Assembly (NCBI RefSeq): GCF_900086655.1
Contig: NZ_LT575476.1
Span: 5,356,431 to 5,420,430, forward strand
Source of the DNA: Paenibacillus tuaregi
Lineage (GTDB): Bacteria; Bacillota; Bacilli; Paenibacillales; Paenibacillaceae
Direction: 5' to 3'
DNA length: 64,000 nt
Both the position numbers and the translations under genes were made by a program. The notes under the pieces are model-generated. The model was not told the DNA's origin. It was given only the letters and a program-made list of their open reading frames with translations, and made no database searches. The first letter of the stretch is position 1. Each line of letters begins with the position of its first letter. Below are positions 44,098 to 53,512 of this stretch, in pieces.

Positions 44098-45465
44098 TTA
44101 CGCTTGGTTAGGCGGGTTGGCGGGCAGATGAACAACGACTTTCGTGCCTTGACCGACCTGGCTCTCCACATTAATATCGCCATGGTGAAGAGCGACAATT
44201 TTCTTGACAATCGCGAGTCCAAGACCGCTGCCGCCGCTGCGGCTCCGGGACCGGTCCGTCTTGTAAAAACGCTCAAAAACACGGCCCAGTTGTTCAGGTG
44301 CAATACCGATCCCGGAATCGGATAAAGTCACGGCATATCCGTCCTTGCGGGTCCTTAATTGAACATGGATGAGTCCCCCTTCCGGCGTAAACTTGATGCT
44401 GTTGCTAAGCAGGTTCGTCCATACTTGATTGAGCTGATCCATATCGGCTGTTATTACGGCAGACTGAGGCAGATCCAGAGTAATATCCAGGTTTTTCGCT
44501 GACCATAGAGGTTCACAGTTCACGACAACCTGCCTGATTTGTTCGTCAAGATGAAACGTGGTGTACTCCAAAGGATGGTGATTGGAATCGAGGGACGCGA
44601 GCTTGAGTAAATTATCGCTGAGCCTGGATAATCGGCCGCTTTCCGCCACGATGATATCCAGATACTGAATGCGCTCGTCTTCGGCAATGGCATTCATATC
44701 CTTCAGCGCTTTCGCAAAACCGGATATGGACGTTAACGGAGACTGAATTTCGTGCGACACGTTCGAGACAAAGTCCTGGCGCATCTGCTCCAACTGCTTA
44801 AGATCAAGCGCCATTTCGTTAAAGCTCCGAGCTAAATTTCCAAGCTCGTCCCTGCGCTTCACTCCCAATTCCACGTCGAAATCGCCCTTCGCAAGTCGTT
44901 TCGTCGCGGCCGTAAGCGTCTTGATCGGTCTTACAACATAAATTGCAGCTATAAGAATACAGATGCTTCCCGTAACCAGAACTAATAACAGGATGGTTAG
45001 CAGCAAGTGAGTTAGGGTCGATTCGTTTTTGGATGAGGGCAGCAAAAATAAAGCCTGACGCTCACCGCCGATCTGGAACGGCAGCCCGATGAACGTCATC
45101 TCATCCTGGGAGGAAGATCGATATACCCCGCCTTCCCTTACTTTCCGAATGGATTCCTGCGAAATCGCAAGATCGTCCATGCCGGAGTCGTACTTGAAGG
45201 ATTTCATGACCCCAGAGCCAGAGTATAGTTGAATGGAATAGGAGGTCAGCTTCACCATGCTTTCCATGAACCGATCCAAATCTGCCGGCTTCGTCTGCTC
45301 GTAGACATGAATGATCTCCTCTCCCGCGGCTGTCAAGTCATTCTGCCCGATCCGGTCGATTCTCTCCTCGAATAAGGCGAGCCCAGCCAGAACGGAGACA
45401 AGCAGGCCTATGCCCATAGCCGCCAAAAACGTTAGCACAACGCGGACGTATAAAGACCTTGTCAT
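44098..45465 (-). CDS. HAMP sensor histidine kinase
   Basis: The 455-residue protein has two membrane segments (about 10-30 and 155-178) with a 125-residue outside sensor, a HAMP linker (180-232), the phosphorylated His238 in NVSHEIQSPLTS, and N, G1, F and G2 boxes (NLLSNSIKFTPEGG; DSGIGIAPEQLGRVFERFYK; SGLGLAIVKKI). It overlaps the response regulator gene by 4 bp (ATGA). The sensor has no named domain. Confidence 0.94.
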   Translation of the reverse strand: MTRSLYVRVVLTFLAAMGIGLLVSVLAGLALFEERIDRIGQNDLTAAGEEIIHVYEQTKPADLDRFMESMVKLTSYSIQLYSGSGVMKSFKYDSGMDDLAISQESIRKVREGGVYRSSSQDEMTFIGLPFQIGGERQALFLLPSSKNESTLTHLLLTILLLVLVTGSICILIAAIYVVRPIKTLTAATKRLAKGDFDVELGVKRRDELGNLARSFNEMALDLKQLEQMRQDFVSNVSHEIQSPLTSISGFAKALKDMNAIAEDERIQYLDIIVAESGRLSRLSDNLLKLASLDSNHHPLEYTTFHLDEQIRQVVVNCEPLWSAKNLDITLDLPQSAVITADMDQLNQVWTNLLSNSIKFTPEGGLIHVQLRTRKDGYAVTLSDSGIGIAPEQLGRVFERFYKTDRSRSRSGGSGLGLAIVKKIVALHHGDINVESQVGQGTKVVVHLPANPPNQA

Positions 45466-46139
45466 TTCTTCACCTCTAGCCGGTATCCGAGACTGCGGAC
45501 CGTCTCAATACGGAAATGCTCAGCATCCCCGGCGAAACGCTCCCTAATTCTCTTAATATGGACATCGACGGTTCGGTCGTCGCCTTCGTAATCCCTCCCC
45601 CAAATTTGCACAATGAGCTGTTCTCTGGTCAATATTTGCCCAGGGTGACAGGCCAGTCTGAACAAAAGTTCAAACTCTTTTAACGGCAATAGAAGCTCCT
45701 CGCCTTCACGAATCACTTTGAAGGCCCGTCGGTCCAATACAATCCCGCCTAATTGAACGATCTGGGAAGAGGCGATCCGATAACGCTTTAACAGCGCCCT
45801 TACTCTCATTACAAGCTCCACGGGATCGAAAGGCTTGGTCACGTAATCATCCGTGCCGAGCTGGAAGCCCTTTACCTTTTGCCCAGACTCTCCTTTGGCC
45901 GTTACCATAAGCAGCGGAACTTCCGGATATAGGCGGCGGATCTCCCTGCACAATTCCCATCCGTCCATATGCGGCATCATAATATCAAGAATTACAGTAT
46001 CAACGGCCGAATTCTCCATGATGGAGAGCGCCTCGATCCCATTTGCCGCCTCGACCGTGTCAAACCCTTCGTTCCGCAAATATAAGGTGATGAGCTTGCG
46101 AATATGCGCCTCATCGTCTGCGATAAGAATTTGAGTCAT
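45462..46139 (-). CDS. OmpR family response regulator
   Basis: A 225-residue regulator. Receiver domain with acidic pair D8-D9, phospho-acceptor D52 (DTVILDIMMPHMDG) and K102 (DDYVTKPFD); winged-helix output from about 130 (REQLIVQIWGRDYEGDDRTV, DVHIKRIRERF). ATG 46139 chosen because an earlier frame adds a non-homologous 26 residues. First gene of the RR-HK-S41 set. Confidence 0.94.
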   Translation of the reverse strand: MTQILIADDEAHIRKLITLYLRNEGFDTVEAANGIEALSIMENSAVDTVILDIMMPHMDGWELCREIRRLYPEVPLLMVTAKGESGQKVKGFQLGTDDYVTKPFDPVELVMRVRALLKRYRIASSQIVQLGGIVLDRRAFKVIREGEELLLPLKEFELLFRLACHPGQILTREQLIVQIWGRDYEGDDRTVDVHIKRIRERFAGDAEHFRIETVRSLGYRLEVKK

Positions 46140-46235
46140 TTTACTGTCGGCCCCCTTTCGAACCTTCATCTCACTCCAGAAGAGAAGATGGGCTTTTGAA
46201 GGGATTATAACATGCAAAAAATGTAAGCCGGAGTA

Positions 46236-46251
46236 CGTGATTCATATCACA
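46236..46251. promoter_or_regulatory. FNR/CRP-like site upstream of the SagB-type gene
   Basis: CGTGATTCATATCACA fits TGTGA-N6-TCACA with one mismatch. It lies 64 bp before the start at 46315, a plausible activator position. It is also 97 bp upstream of the response regulator gene. Confidence 0.55.
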
Positions 46252-46314
46252 ACCGCTTATACCTGGACGTGTATACTTTTTTTATAGAGTAAAGATATCC
46301 TGGGAGGTTCTAAC

Positions 46315-47076
46315 ATGGGGCGATATGAACAGCAAAGAAGTTTCTTGAAGTCAAACTTTCTTGAATTTAAGCATGTGAAAACAGACAAGATCAAGGGCCT
46401 GCCCAAACCACTGACGGTTAAACCTTATTCCTCTTCCTCCATCATGATTGACCTCCCGGAATGTAACGAGGACGTTGTAAAGAAACATAATATCTATGAC
46501 TGTATCAAGGATAGAAGGAGTACCCGATTTTATTCTGAGGAAAGTTTGCGTCTGGAGGAGTTATCCTACCTATTATGGGCCACCCAAGGAATAACAAGTA
46601 CAACGAAGACCGGGCTTACCCTTCGAACTGTGCCATGCAGTGGCGCAACCCATACTTTTGAAACCTACCTTTTCATTATGCGGGTGGAGGGAATATGCCA
46701 AGGAATATACAGGTATTTACCAGTGGAGCACAAGCTCTTATTTATGTCCGAATTGGATGAAATCGACCAAAAAATCGATGCCATTACCTTAGACCAGCCA
46801 TTTGTCCCGAATTTTACGAAAAAGGCTGCCGTCATGTTCGCATGGAGTACAATTCCCTACCGTTCTGAATGGAAATATGATATCTCCGCACACAAAAAAA
46901 TCCTGATTGATATTGGACATGTCTCTCAGAACCTCTATCTGGCGAGCGAATCAATCGATGCAGGAGCTTGTGCGATCGGCATTTATGACCAAAAACTGAT
47001 CGACGAAGTATTAGGTCTAGATGGTGATGAAGAGTTTATCCTTTTCCTAGGCGCTGTTGGGAAAAAACGGAGATAG
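46315..47076 (+). CDS. SagB/ThcOx family nitroreductase-like oxidoreductase
   Basis: The 253-residue FMN protein shows IKDRRSTRFYSEESLRLEEL, the family's FMN-phosphate region, LLWATQGITSTTKTGLTLRT, PCSGATHTFETYLF and a late GHVSQNLYLASESIDAGACA. SagB enzymes oxidise azolines in thiazole/oxazole-modified peptides, but no cyclodehydratase or precursor is near, so this is probably a stand-alone relative. ATG 46315 follows GGGAGG. It may be under the Crp/Fnr-like box. Confidence 0.9.
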   Translation: MGRYEQQRSFLKSNFLEFKHVKTDKIKGLPKPLTVKPYSSSSIMIDLPECNEDVVKKHNIYDCIKDRRSTRFYSEESLRLEELSYLLWATQGITSTTKTGLTLRTVPCSGATHTFETYLFIMRVEGICQGIYRYLPVEHKLLFMSELDEIDQKIDAITLDQPFVPNFTKKAAVMFAWSTIPYRSEWKYDISAHKKILIDIGHVSQNLYLASESIDAGACAIGIYDQKLIDEVLGLDGDEEFILFLGAVGKKRR

Positions 47077-47130
47077 TCACGACTCAGCAGCACTGTTTGT
47101 GCAGCTGTATAATCCTCCTCTACGCAAAAT

Positions 47131-47154
47131 AACCCCCGTCTATAGCACGGGGGT
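47131..47154. terminator. Hairpin after the SagB-type gene
   Basis: AACCCCCGT / ACGGGGGT stem with short loop; only CAGCTTT follows on the plus strand. Confidence 0.55.
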
Positions 47155-47285
47155 CAGCTTTACTACTCGTGATACGGTTCGCCACGCTATCTGTAACGGC
47201 AAGTTACAAATGTGTAGCCCTCTTAAGCACAGGACGAACATTCCCCTCATCACAGGTTCCACAACCCTTCTTCAGAGCAATCTCA

Positions 47286-47822
47286 TCAGTGGAACAACCG
47301 GAGAACAGAAGTATACACGTCGGAGAAATTGACCGATGCTCCAAGGAAATAGCCGATGGATATAAACAAAGCACACCATAACAAGGCCCCTAAGACCGAG
47401 TAGAGTAAGTATTTCCTGAGGCTCATAGCGCTCATCCCCGCCAGATAACAAGTTAGATGCCGGAACCCTGGAATATAATAACCTATACATATTGCCCAAG
47501 GGCCATAACGTTCGAACCAACTTTCTGTTTTCTCCAATCTTATTGTCGTGAGCCTGATCCATTTCCCATACTTCCACAGCAGCGGCTTGCCGAATTTCCG
47601 CCCAAGGGCGTAACTGCACAGCATTCCAGTCATGGCCCCGAAGACGCTAACTGAAAGAGATAACGGGAAATAAAGCAGCCCAAGTGAAGAAAAATAACCG
47701 ACCGTCGTCATTAAGATTTCATCAGGCACAGGCAAACCAATAATACCAAGCGCCAAAAAGCAGAAAATAGAGATGTATCCGTGTTCTATAATGATGTTCT
47801 GTAATAAGGCGATGATGATCAC
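47286..47822 (-). CDS. DedA family membrane protein
   Basis: A 178-residue protein with four or five membrane segments, LGIIGLPVPDEILMTTVGYF near the start, GRKFGKPLLWKYGKWIRLT and the conserved loop FERYGPWAICIGYYIPGFRH (the F-x-R-x-x-P/G-x-x-R pattern). DedA proteins flip undecaprenyl phosphate or phospholipids and affect drug tolerance. Single gene. Confidence 0.9.
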   Translation of the reverse strand: MIIIALLQNIIIEHGYISIFCFLALGIIGLPVPDEILMTTVGYFSSLGLLYFPLSLSVSVFGAMTGMLCSYALGRKFGKPLLWKYGKWIRLTTIRLEKTESWFERYGPWAICIGYYIPGFRHLTCYLAGMSAMSLRKYLLYSVLGALLWCALFISIGYFLGASVNFSDVYTSVLRLFH

Positions 47823-47922
47823 GCTCCGTCTCTAATGGCTCTAGGCAAAGAAATGTTATTCGGCCGTTTTAGAGAATCTTAATCCTTATATAGTCATAAA
47901 TCCTAGTGCCTAATTGTCACAT

Positions 47923-48001
47923 GACATTTAAATTGTCCTGGCATTCTGGGTGACAAAATGAAATTTGTCGATATGTGACGAAATGAAACTTGTTGGTATG
48001 A
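47923..48001. promoter_or_regulatory. Palindrome and tandem 25-bp repeats upstream of serine hydrolase 1
   Basis: GACATTTAAATTGTC (47923-47937) and two adjoining 25-bp units (47952-47976 and 47977-48001) that match at 20 of 25 positions. The first unit contains GACAAAATGAAATTTGTC, with arms GACAAA/TTTGTC. All three share a GACA...TGTC dyad. Confidence 0.65.
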
Positions 48002-48069
48002 CGAGCCTTTTGCCATACTCGGTTCAGCCAGTTGTTATAGGCAAATTCATTTTTGAGGAGAGACCATGT

Positions 48070-50061
48070 ATGAACAAAAAGACTCGCACCCTCGCGGTTC
48101 TGTTATTATCCGCTATGGCAACGACCGCAATGATCCCACCTGGCAGCCAGGCAGCTGCCGCGACAATATCCACAACTAATGCACCTGTAAATGCTAGCTT
48201 GGAGGGACCCCGCGATACCAAGGAGCTAGAAGCATTTGCTGATAGTGTTTTTAAGGACCTGATGAAGAAGCATAACACGGTCGGTTCTAATTTTGCGGTC
48301 GTGGGCAATGGGAAAGTGTTACTAAGCAAGGGTTACGGTTATGCCGACAAGGAAAAGAAAATTCCCGTTGATAAAGACACCGTTTTCCAGATCGGCTCTG
48401 TTACCAAGCAATTCACGGCCTTGGCCGCTATGCAGATGGTCGATAAGGGGAAAATCGATTTGCGAGGCGATATTCAAAAGTACTTAGGAGGATTAAAGAT
48501 TCCGAATAAAACGGGGAAAAAGCTGACCATGTATGATCTGCTTACCTATTCAACCGGTTTTGAAAATGACGATATCGCTTCGTATTATTCAACGGACTAT
48601 GTTAATAAAGAATATCCAATAAAGGATTTTCTCAAAACACATATGACAACGGTGGTGAGGTCTCCCGGAGAAGCCTACGTTTATGACAATTTTGGATTTT
48701 TGCTAGCGGGGTATGCGGTAGAGAACGTCTCAGGAATGCCTTATTCGAAATATATGGAGAAACACATTTTCAATCCGTTAGGCATGACCTCAACAAGTGT
48801 GCGGATTACGCCTGAACTACTAGGCAGAATGTCTGCTCACTATGGACCGAAGGGTGAGAAGATCCCTATGGATGGAACTATGCCTACAGAAAAGCCTGAA
48901 GGTGGTATGATCTCAACAGCAGATGACATGGCAAAGTATCTCTTGATGCATCTGAACAAGGGAAAGTATGATGGCAAAGAAATTGTATCCCAAAAAAGCA
49001 TAGAGCAAATGCACACCTACCAGTATTTTGCTGATAAAACGCTTCCTATTACAACAATAGGGTTCGAAGGTTACTTCCCTGAGAAAATGAATGGTCAACA
49101 TGTGATTATAAAAGGAGGAAATGTTACAGGGCAGTCATCCCTGGTTGTGATTCTGCCTGAGAAAAATGTAGCCTTTTATATGACCAACAATGACGACAAC
49201 CCCTGGTTTAGCATTGATGTGTATGAAGCGTTTATGAATCACTATTATCCAAAAAAGAAAGAAGTCTCAAAGCCAACCTATTCAGCACTCCCCGAACAGC
49301 AAGCTAAAGCGTATGTCGGATTATATGAAAACATTCGTATGAATAGCTTTAGATATAAGGTTTCTTATTCGAACGGGAACTTAGTTTCGGAGACACCTTC
49401 AGGCAAGCATACGCTGAAAATGATCCGCCCTTTATTGTTCGAAGATGAATCAGGCAATAAAGTGACGTTTAATAAAAACGCAGCTGGCAAAATTGCATAT
49501 ATGTATGTTACGACTCTACCAGAGGCAGCTTCAATGGCAGAAAAACTTAACGTGGATTCACCATTCTCTGATGTTCCTGCGAATAGTAAGTACAAACCCT
49601 ATATTAACAACCTCAACGCATTGAAAGTCATGAGCGGGAAGTCTTCCCATATCTTTGATCCAAAAGGAACGATGACTCAAGCTGAATTCTTAGAAGCGCT
49701 GCTTCGGGCTAATGGGTGGGATAAACAGCCTTACAGGATTGAATCCGATAAGAAGCAGATGGTAGCCGGACTGCCTAATTTTTATCCTAATTCTCCAATC
49801 ACTAGACAAATGGCGGCGGTCATGATCCAGAACCTGAAACAGGTAGAGCCTAGAAAGAAGGTTAAACTGAGTGGCACAACGGATGCTTGGGCAGTTGAAG
49901 CGATCAAAGCGCTTGTATCCCAAGGGATCATGGACCCGGATACTAAGGTTAAATCGGATGGCTCCGTAAACTTCCGTTCAAAAGAACTTTTGAAACGTCA
50001 AGAAGCTAGTGCCTTATTGGATCAAGCATTTAATTATTATGCTTTACCCATTCGTCACTAA
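48070..50061 (+). CDS. Secreted serine hydrolase (class C beta-lactamase fold) with C-terminal SLH repeats
   Basis: The 663-residue protein has a signal peptide (about residues 1-30), then a serine hydrolase core with S110-V-T-K113 and Y205-D-N207 and late GGNVTG in place of KTG. It resembles penicillin-binding-protein-like esterases more than drug-degrading enzymes. Residues about 500-663 hold three SLH-type repeats (FSDVPANSKYKPYINNLNAL; NFYPNSPITRQMAAVMIQNL; LLKRQEASALLDQ), which bind cell-wall polymer. ATG 48070 follows GGAGAGA. First of three related genes. Confidence 0.9.
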   Translation: MNKKTRTLAVLLLSAMATTAMIPPGSQAAAATISTTNAPVNASLEGPRDTKELEAFADSVFKDLMKKHNTVGSNFAVVGNGKVLLSKGYGYADKEKKIPVDKDTVFQIGSVTKQFTALAAMQMVDKGKIDLRGDIQKYLGGLKIPNKTGKKLTMYDLLTYSTGFENDDIASYYSTDYVNKEYPIKDFLKTHMTTVVRSPGEAYVYDNFGFLLAGYAVENVSGMPYSKYMEKHIFNPLGMTSTSVRITPELLGRMSAHYGPKGEKIPMDGTMPTEKPEGGMISTADDMAKYLLMHLNKGKYDGKEIVSQKSIEQMHTYQYFADKTLPITTIGFEGYFPEKMNGQHVIIKGGNVTGQSSLVVILPEKNVAFYMTNNDDNPWFSIDVYEAFMNHYYPKKKEVSKPTYSALPEQQAKAYVGLYENIRMNSFRYKVSYSNGNLVSETPSGKHTLKMIRPLLFEDESGNKVTFNKNAAGKIAYMYVTTLPEAASMAEKLNVDSPFSDVPANSKYKPYINNLNALKVMSGKSSHIFDPKGTMTQAEFLEALLRANGWDKQPYRIESDKKQMVAGLPNFYPNSPITRQMAAVMIQNLKQVEPRKKVKLSGTTDAWAVEAIKALVSQGIMDPDTKVKSDGSVNFRSKELLKRQEASALLDQAFNYYALPIRH

Positions 50062-50110
50062 TGAATTCAATTCATAAACTCCAGCCAAATTGAAGGCCCA
50101 TATAGTAAGA

Positions 50111-50146
50111 AACAAGCGGCTGTATAAGCAGTCGCTTGTTGTTTTA
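50111..50146 (+). terminator. Terminator of serine hydrolase 1
   Basis: AACAAGCGgCTG / CAGtCGCTTGTT stem with 6-nt loop and GTTTTAG after. Confidence 0.8.
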
Positions 50147-50276
50147 GTTGTGGCCGTGTCCAAGGGCATTCTATACCGGGCGAATAAAGATTATTCCAGC
50201 AGCCCGGGCTCTAGTGTTTTTTGCACCGCTTCGGAAGCCCAGATTTCAATAAGCTGCGGAACGGCTAATCACAACG

Positions 50277-50909
50277 TTAAATTAACTTCATTGACTCCAA
50301 CTCCCGATAAACTTCCTCTGCAGCACAGTCAGGGTTTAGCATTTGAATCATCTCCATAGTAATAGGAACACCTTCGTAAACTTGTTCAACAACTTCTACT
50401 GGCAGGGCTAATTCATAGTAATCCTTCGCAAATTGTACGAACTCTTCTGGTGTCTGGTAAATCGCACCTATCAGAAAGGCAGACCCATCATCGGCTCCTT
50501 CTGGCATTTCAACCTCACCCTTATGCCAGCTCGAATCCCTATTTTTACGCCATATACAAAAAGTCACATCTTCTTTTTCAATGTCTTCATGCTCCAGCAG
50601 CGATAATAATTCGCTTGGAACGTCATCATAGATGCCTGGCCATACTTCATATTCGTCTTGTGCATGCGGACTTAATTGAGATTCATGATCGAACCCCTTC
50701 ATGATGGAGCCTTTAGCGGAAAACAACATGATAAGATGATCCCCCGCCCCATTATGTATTTTTGCCATGCAAACTCCTTCATTCCATTCCTGAACAAAGC
50801 TATGATAACGAAGCCACTCCGTATCACAAAGAATTGTATTCAGAGCTGCTTGGGCGATCATTAGCCTTTTTAAGCTTTCCGGTTCTGGTAAATGTTCTAA
50901 CGCATTCAT
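50277..50909 (-). CDS. Hypothetical protein, unrecognised
   Basis: A 210-residue acidic, soluble protein from ATG 50909 (AGGTG 8 nt upstream). It starts MNALEHLPEPESLKRLMIAQ and has VCMAKIHNGAGDHLIMLFSA, SPHAQDEYEVWPGIYDDVPS and CIWRKNRDSSWHKGEVEMPE. It looks like a family of conserved Bacillales proteins of unknown function and I cannot assign a domain. It lies alone between two plus-strand serine hydrolase genes. Confidence 0.7.
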   Translation of the reverse strand: MNALEHLPEPESLKRLMIAQAALNTILCDTEWLRYHSFVQEWNEGVCMAKIHNGAGDHLIMLFSAKGSIMKGFDHESQLSPHAQDEYEVWPGIYDDVPSELLSLLEHEDIEKEDVTFCIWRKNRDSSWHKGEVEMPEGADDGSAFLIGAIYQTPEEFVQFAKDYYELALPVEVVEQVYEGVPITMEMIQMLNPDCAAEEVYRELESMKLI

Positions 50910-51184
50910 AATTTTACACCTCGGTTTTTTTAATTTAGCCAACAAACTTGTCTGCAGGTGTGATGTCCCCAAGGGGAAATGGAATTTAGGGATAACGCCA
51001 CACCCACCAGCTTCCGCCAGTGGGCGGCAGCTGTTCTAAAGCCGGCCTTCGACGCAATGGGTTGAATGGAGCTTTAGAAGCCCAAAGGCCCCGAGAGCCT
51101 ATTCTATAAATACCAGAATGGCAGAGTTACGTCCATTTCCAGAAAAATCAGTATAATCAGACCCCTTTTTGAATTGGGATGGAC

Positions 51185-51204
51185 ATTTGCGCGATCACGC
51201 AAAT
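51185..51204. promoter_or_regulatory. Palindrome upstream of serine hydrolase 2
   Basis: ATTTGCG-CGATCA-CGCAAAT, perfect 7-bp arms, 116 bp before the start. The rest of the 410-bp gap (50910-51319) has no gene; a 9-bp inverted repeat TTCTAAAGC/GCTTTAGAA lies at 51034-51079. Confidence 0.5.
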
Positions 51205-51319
51205 ATCATGCGGCAGGTACGGATTTGCCGCGGCTTGCTATTTGATATATTGATATTGCCCAATATGGAAGCGGGCTGTAAAGCAGCCAGCACTTACACA
51301 TTTCGAGGAGGAGAAATAG

Positions 51320-53356
51320 ATGATAACCATCATTCGCAAAGGGTTCAAACCTGCTGTCCTTGCCACTGCAATCCTCATTGGATTGACGGCAATGACCCCC
51401 GGCATACCGGTATATGCCGCACAAGATCACAGCACATCGGTGCAGAAAACAGCCACCGTTCCGAGAGAGACCATTCCAATCACAACCGAATCGGTAGAGA
51501 GGTTTGCGGATTCCTATTTCTCGCGTCCCGATGTCAAGGAGCGGCTCAAAGGCGCACTCTTTCTTGTCGTCAAAGATGATAAGGTGTTGCTCAACAAAGG
51601 ATACGGATATGCCGATGTGGCTGCCAAGAAGCCTATTGATCCCGATAAGACTGTATTCAGAATGGCATCAATATCCAAAGTGTTCACAGCAACGGCAGTC
51701 ATGCAGCTCGTGGAGCAAGGCAAAATCGATCTGGAACGTGACATATCCAAATATATGCCAGGCATCACCATCCCTAATAAAACGGGCTTCCCGCTTAAGG
51801 TGAAACATCTGTTGACCCATACAACCGGGTATAACTATACCGATGGTTCCGCAGCAGCAAACCGTATGTCTCTTGATCGCTATGTAAAAGAAAACATACC
51901 AACGGTCATCCGCAAACCTGGAGATGCCTATCGTTATGACAATATAGCCTTCGTGCAGCAGGGATATATCGTACAAAATGTATCCAAGCTCCCGTTTGAA
52001 ACCTACATGAATGAGCATATATTTAAACCGCTCGGCATGAATAGCTCCGACTTTGCAATGAGTGCCGATGTCAAAGCCAATCTCGCCAAAGGCTATGGCC
52101 CTGAAGGCAAAGAGATTGCTCTCTACGATAATACCCCTTATATTGACCCAACCGGAGGATTATTCTCAACCGGAAGCGATATGGCCAAGTACATAACTGC
52201 GATGTTAAATGGGGGCAAGCTCGGGGACAAGCGAATATTGAAGGAACAAACGACCAAGAACATGGAGTCCTTTCAACACGGCATTCATCCGAAGCTGCCT
52301 GTAATGTCCTATGGGTTCGAATCCTTCCTTAAGCACCTTCACAATGGAGAAGTGGTCATCGGGAAAGGCGGGGATCTTGCCGGAGCTCATTCCTGGATGT
52401 GGATGCTGCCCGAGCACAAAGTAGGCGCAATGGTTATTGTGAACGGCGAGGCAATCGATCCGAGAATCGAACTGTTCGCCGCCTTCATGCAGCAGTTTTA
52501 TCCCGATCAGCGCTCTGCCGCTACCGCTAAGCTTAAGCCGTCACAGAAATCGTTGACCCGATTTGAGGGCACATACCGAAACCTGCGGAATCCGATGGCG
52601 ATCTCGAGTATTACGGCAGGTAAGGACGGTACAATTATAGTAAAAGATCAGATGGGCACTCATAAGCTGAAACAGCTGGAAGCTTTATTGTTTCAAGACG
52701 AGCAAGGCATGACTGCGGGCTTTAAGGAGGATAGCAACGGGGAGATCAACTACTTCTATTACAACGCCCCAGACAGTTTTTCTGAGAAACTGCCAAACCC
52801 TAAGTTATACCGTGACGTACCTAAGAATAATCCCTATGCCTCCTCTATTTATATGTTAAGAAAACTTCAGAATGTAAGCGATGGCGGCCCAAACACATTC
52901 AGAGCTAAACAAGCTATAACCCGCGCGGAGTTCATTCAAATGCTGGTGCAGATTGGCGGATTTCAATTAAGCAAGCAGCCTGTCCGATTCACCGATTCGG
53001 CGCGTCATCCGCTTGCACGGGAAATTCAGACAGCCGTAGAGCATTTAGGTGTCGCAGGATTACAGGACGGACGTTTTGAACCGAATCGAGCAATAACGAG
53101 ACAGGAAGCTGCTTCATTTGCATGGAGATTTGCGCAGACGTATAGAACGGACCAACCACAGAAAGCAAAGTTAAGTGGCAAACAACCCTCAGCTTGGGCC
53201 CGAGATGCCGTACAATTTGTTGCTGCCGCAAAGCTGTATGGTCCTGAAGTAAAGTTGGGAGCGAATGGAGCAATAAACTATGAACCTATGCGCCCCATGC
53301 TTCGCCAAGAAGCCGCTGCGTTGTTAGCCAAGCTTGCCGTACCCTCGGGATCCTAA
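51320..53356 (+). CDS. Secreted serine hydrolase with three SLH repeats (paralogue 2)
   Basis: The 678-residue protein has a signal peptide ending near VYAA (about 34), catalytic S117-I-S-K120, Y206-D-N208 and late KGGDLAG. From about 525 it holds three SLH repeats (NPYASSIYMLRKLQNVSDGG; ITRAEFIQMLVQIGGF; AITRQEAASFAWRFAQTY; MLRQEAAALLAKLA). It is the same architecture as the gene at 48070 (same order, similar spacing). ATG 51320 follows GAGGAGGAG. A surface-bound D-alanyl ester or peptide hydrolase is likely. Confidence 0.9.
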   Translation: MITIIRKGFKPAVLATAILIGLTAMTPGIPVYAAQDHSTSVQKTATVPRETIPITTESVERFADSYFSRPDVKERLKGALFLVVKDDKVLLNKGYGYADVAAKKPIDPDKTVFRMASISKVFTATAVMQLVEQGKIDLERDISKYMPGITIPNKTGFPLKVKHLLTHTTGYNYTDGSAAANRMSLDRYVKENIPTVIRKPGDAYRYDNIAFVQQGYIVQNVSKLPFETYMNEHIFKPLGMNSSDFAMSADVKANLAKGYGPEGKEIALYDNTPYIDPTGGLFSTGSDMAKYITAMLNGGKLGDKRILKEQTTKNMESFQHGIHPKLPVMSYGFESFLKHLHNGEVVIGKGGDLAGAHSWMWMLPEHKVGAMVIVNGEAIDPRIELFAAFMQQFYPDQRSAATAKLKPSQKSLTRFEGTYRNLRNPMAISSITAGKDGTIIVKDQMGTHKLKQLEALLFQDEQGMTAGFKEDSNGEINYFYYNAPDSFSEKLPNPKLYRDVPKNNPYASSIYMLRKLQNVSDGGPNTFRAKQAITRAEFIQMLVQIGGFQLSKQPVRFTDSARHPLAREIQTAVEHLGVAGLQDGRFEPNRAITRQEAASFAWRFAQTYRTDQPQKAKLSGKQPSAWARDAVQFVAAAKLYGPEVKLGANGAINYEPMRPMLRQEAAALLAKLAVPSGS

Positions 53357-53474
53357 GTGTGGCGTGCTCACAGCCTAATTCCGTGCTTGAGGAATTGAAC
53401 GCATCGCGATGGCTCCTCCCCTGCATTTGCAGCAGAAGCTGCGCGCTAGCTTAATAAATTCGTTACTTAAAGTA

Positions 53475-53505
53475 AAAAGTCCGCTAAACCAGCGGACTTT
53501 TATAC
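53475..53505. terminator. Bidirectional terminator between convergent hydrolase genes
   Basis: AAAAGTCCGCT / AGCGGACTTTT stem with AAACC loop. Confidence 0.9.
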
Positions 53506-53512
53506 TATAAAT

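Noticed and set aside
46315-47076. SagB gene as part of a thiazole/oxazole peptide cluster
   Set aside because: No cyclodehydratase (SagC/D), precursor peptide or exporter is near.
51169-51579. 136-codon plus-strand ORF before serine hydrolase 2
   Set aside because: It overlaps the signal peptide of the hydrolase in another frame and has no features of its own.
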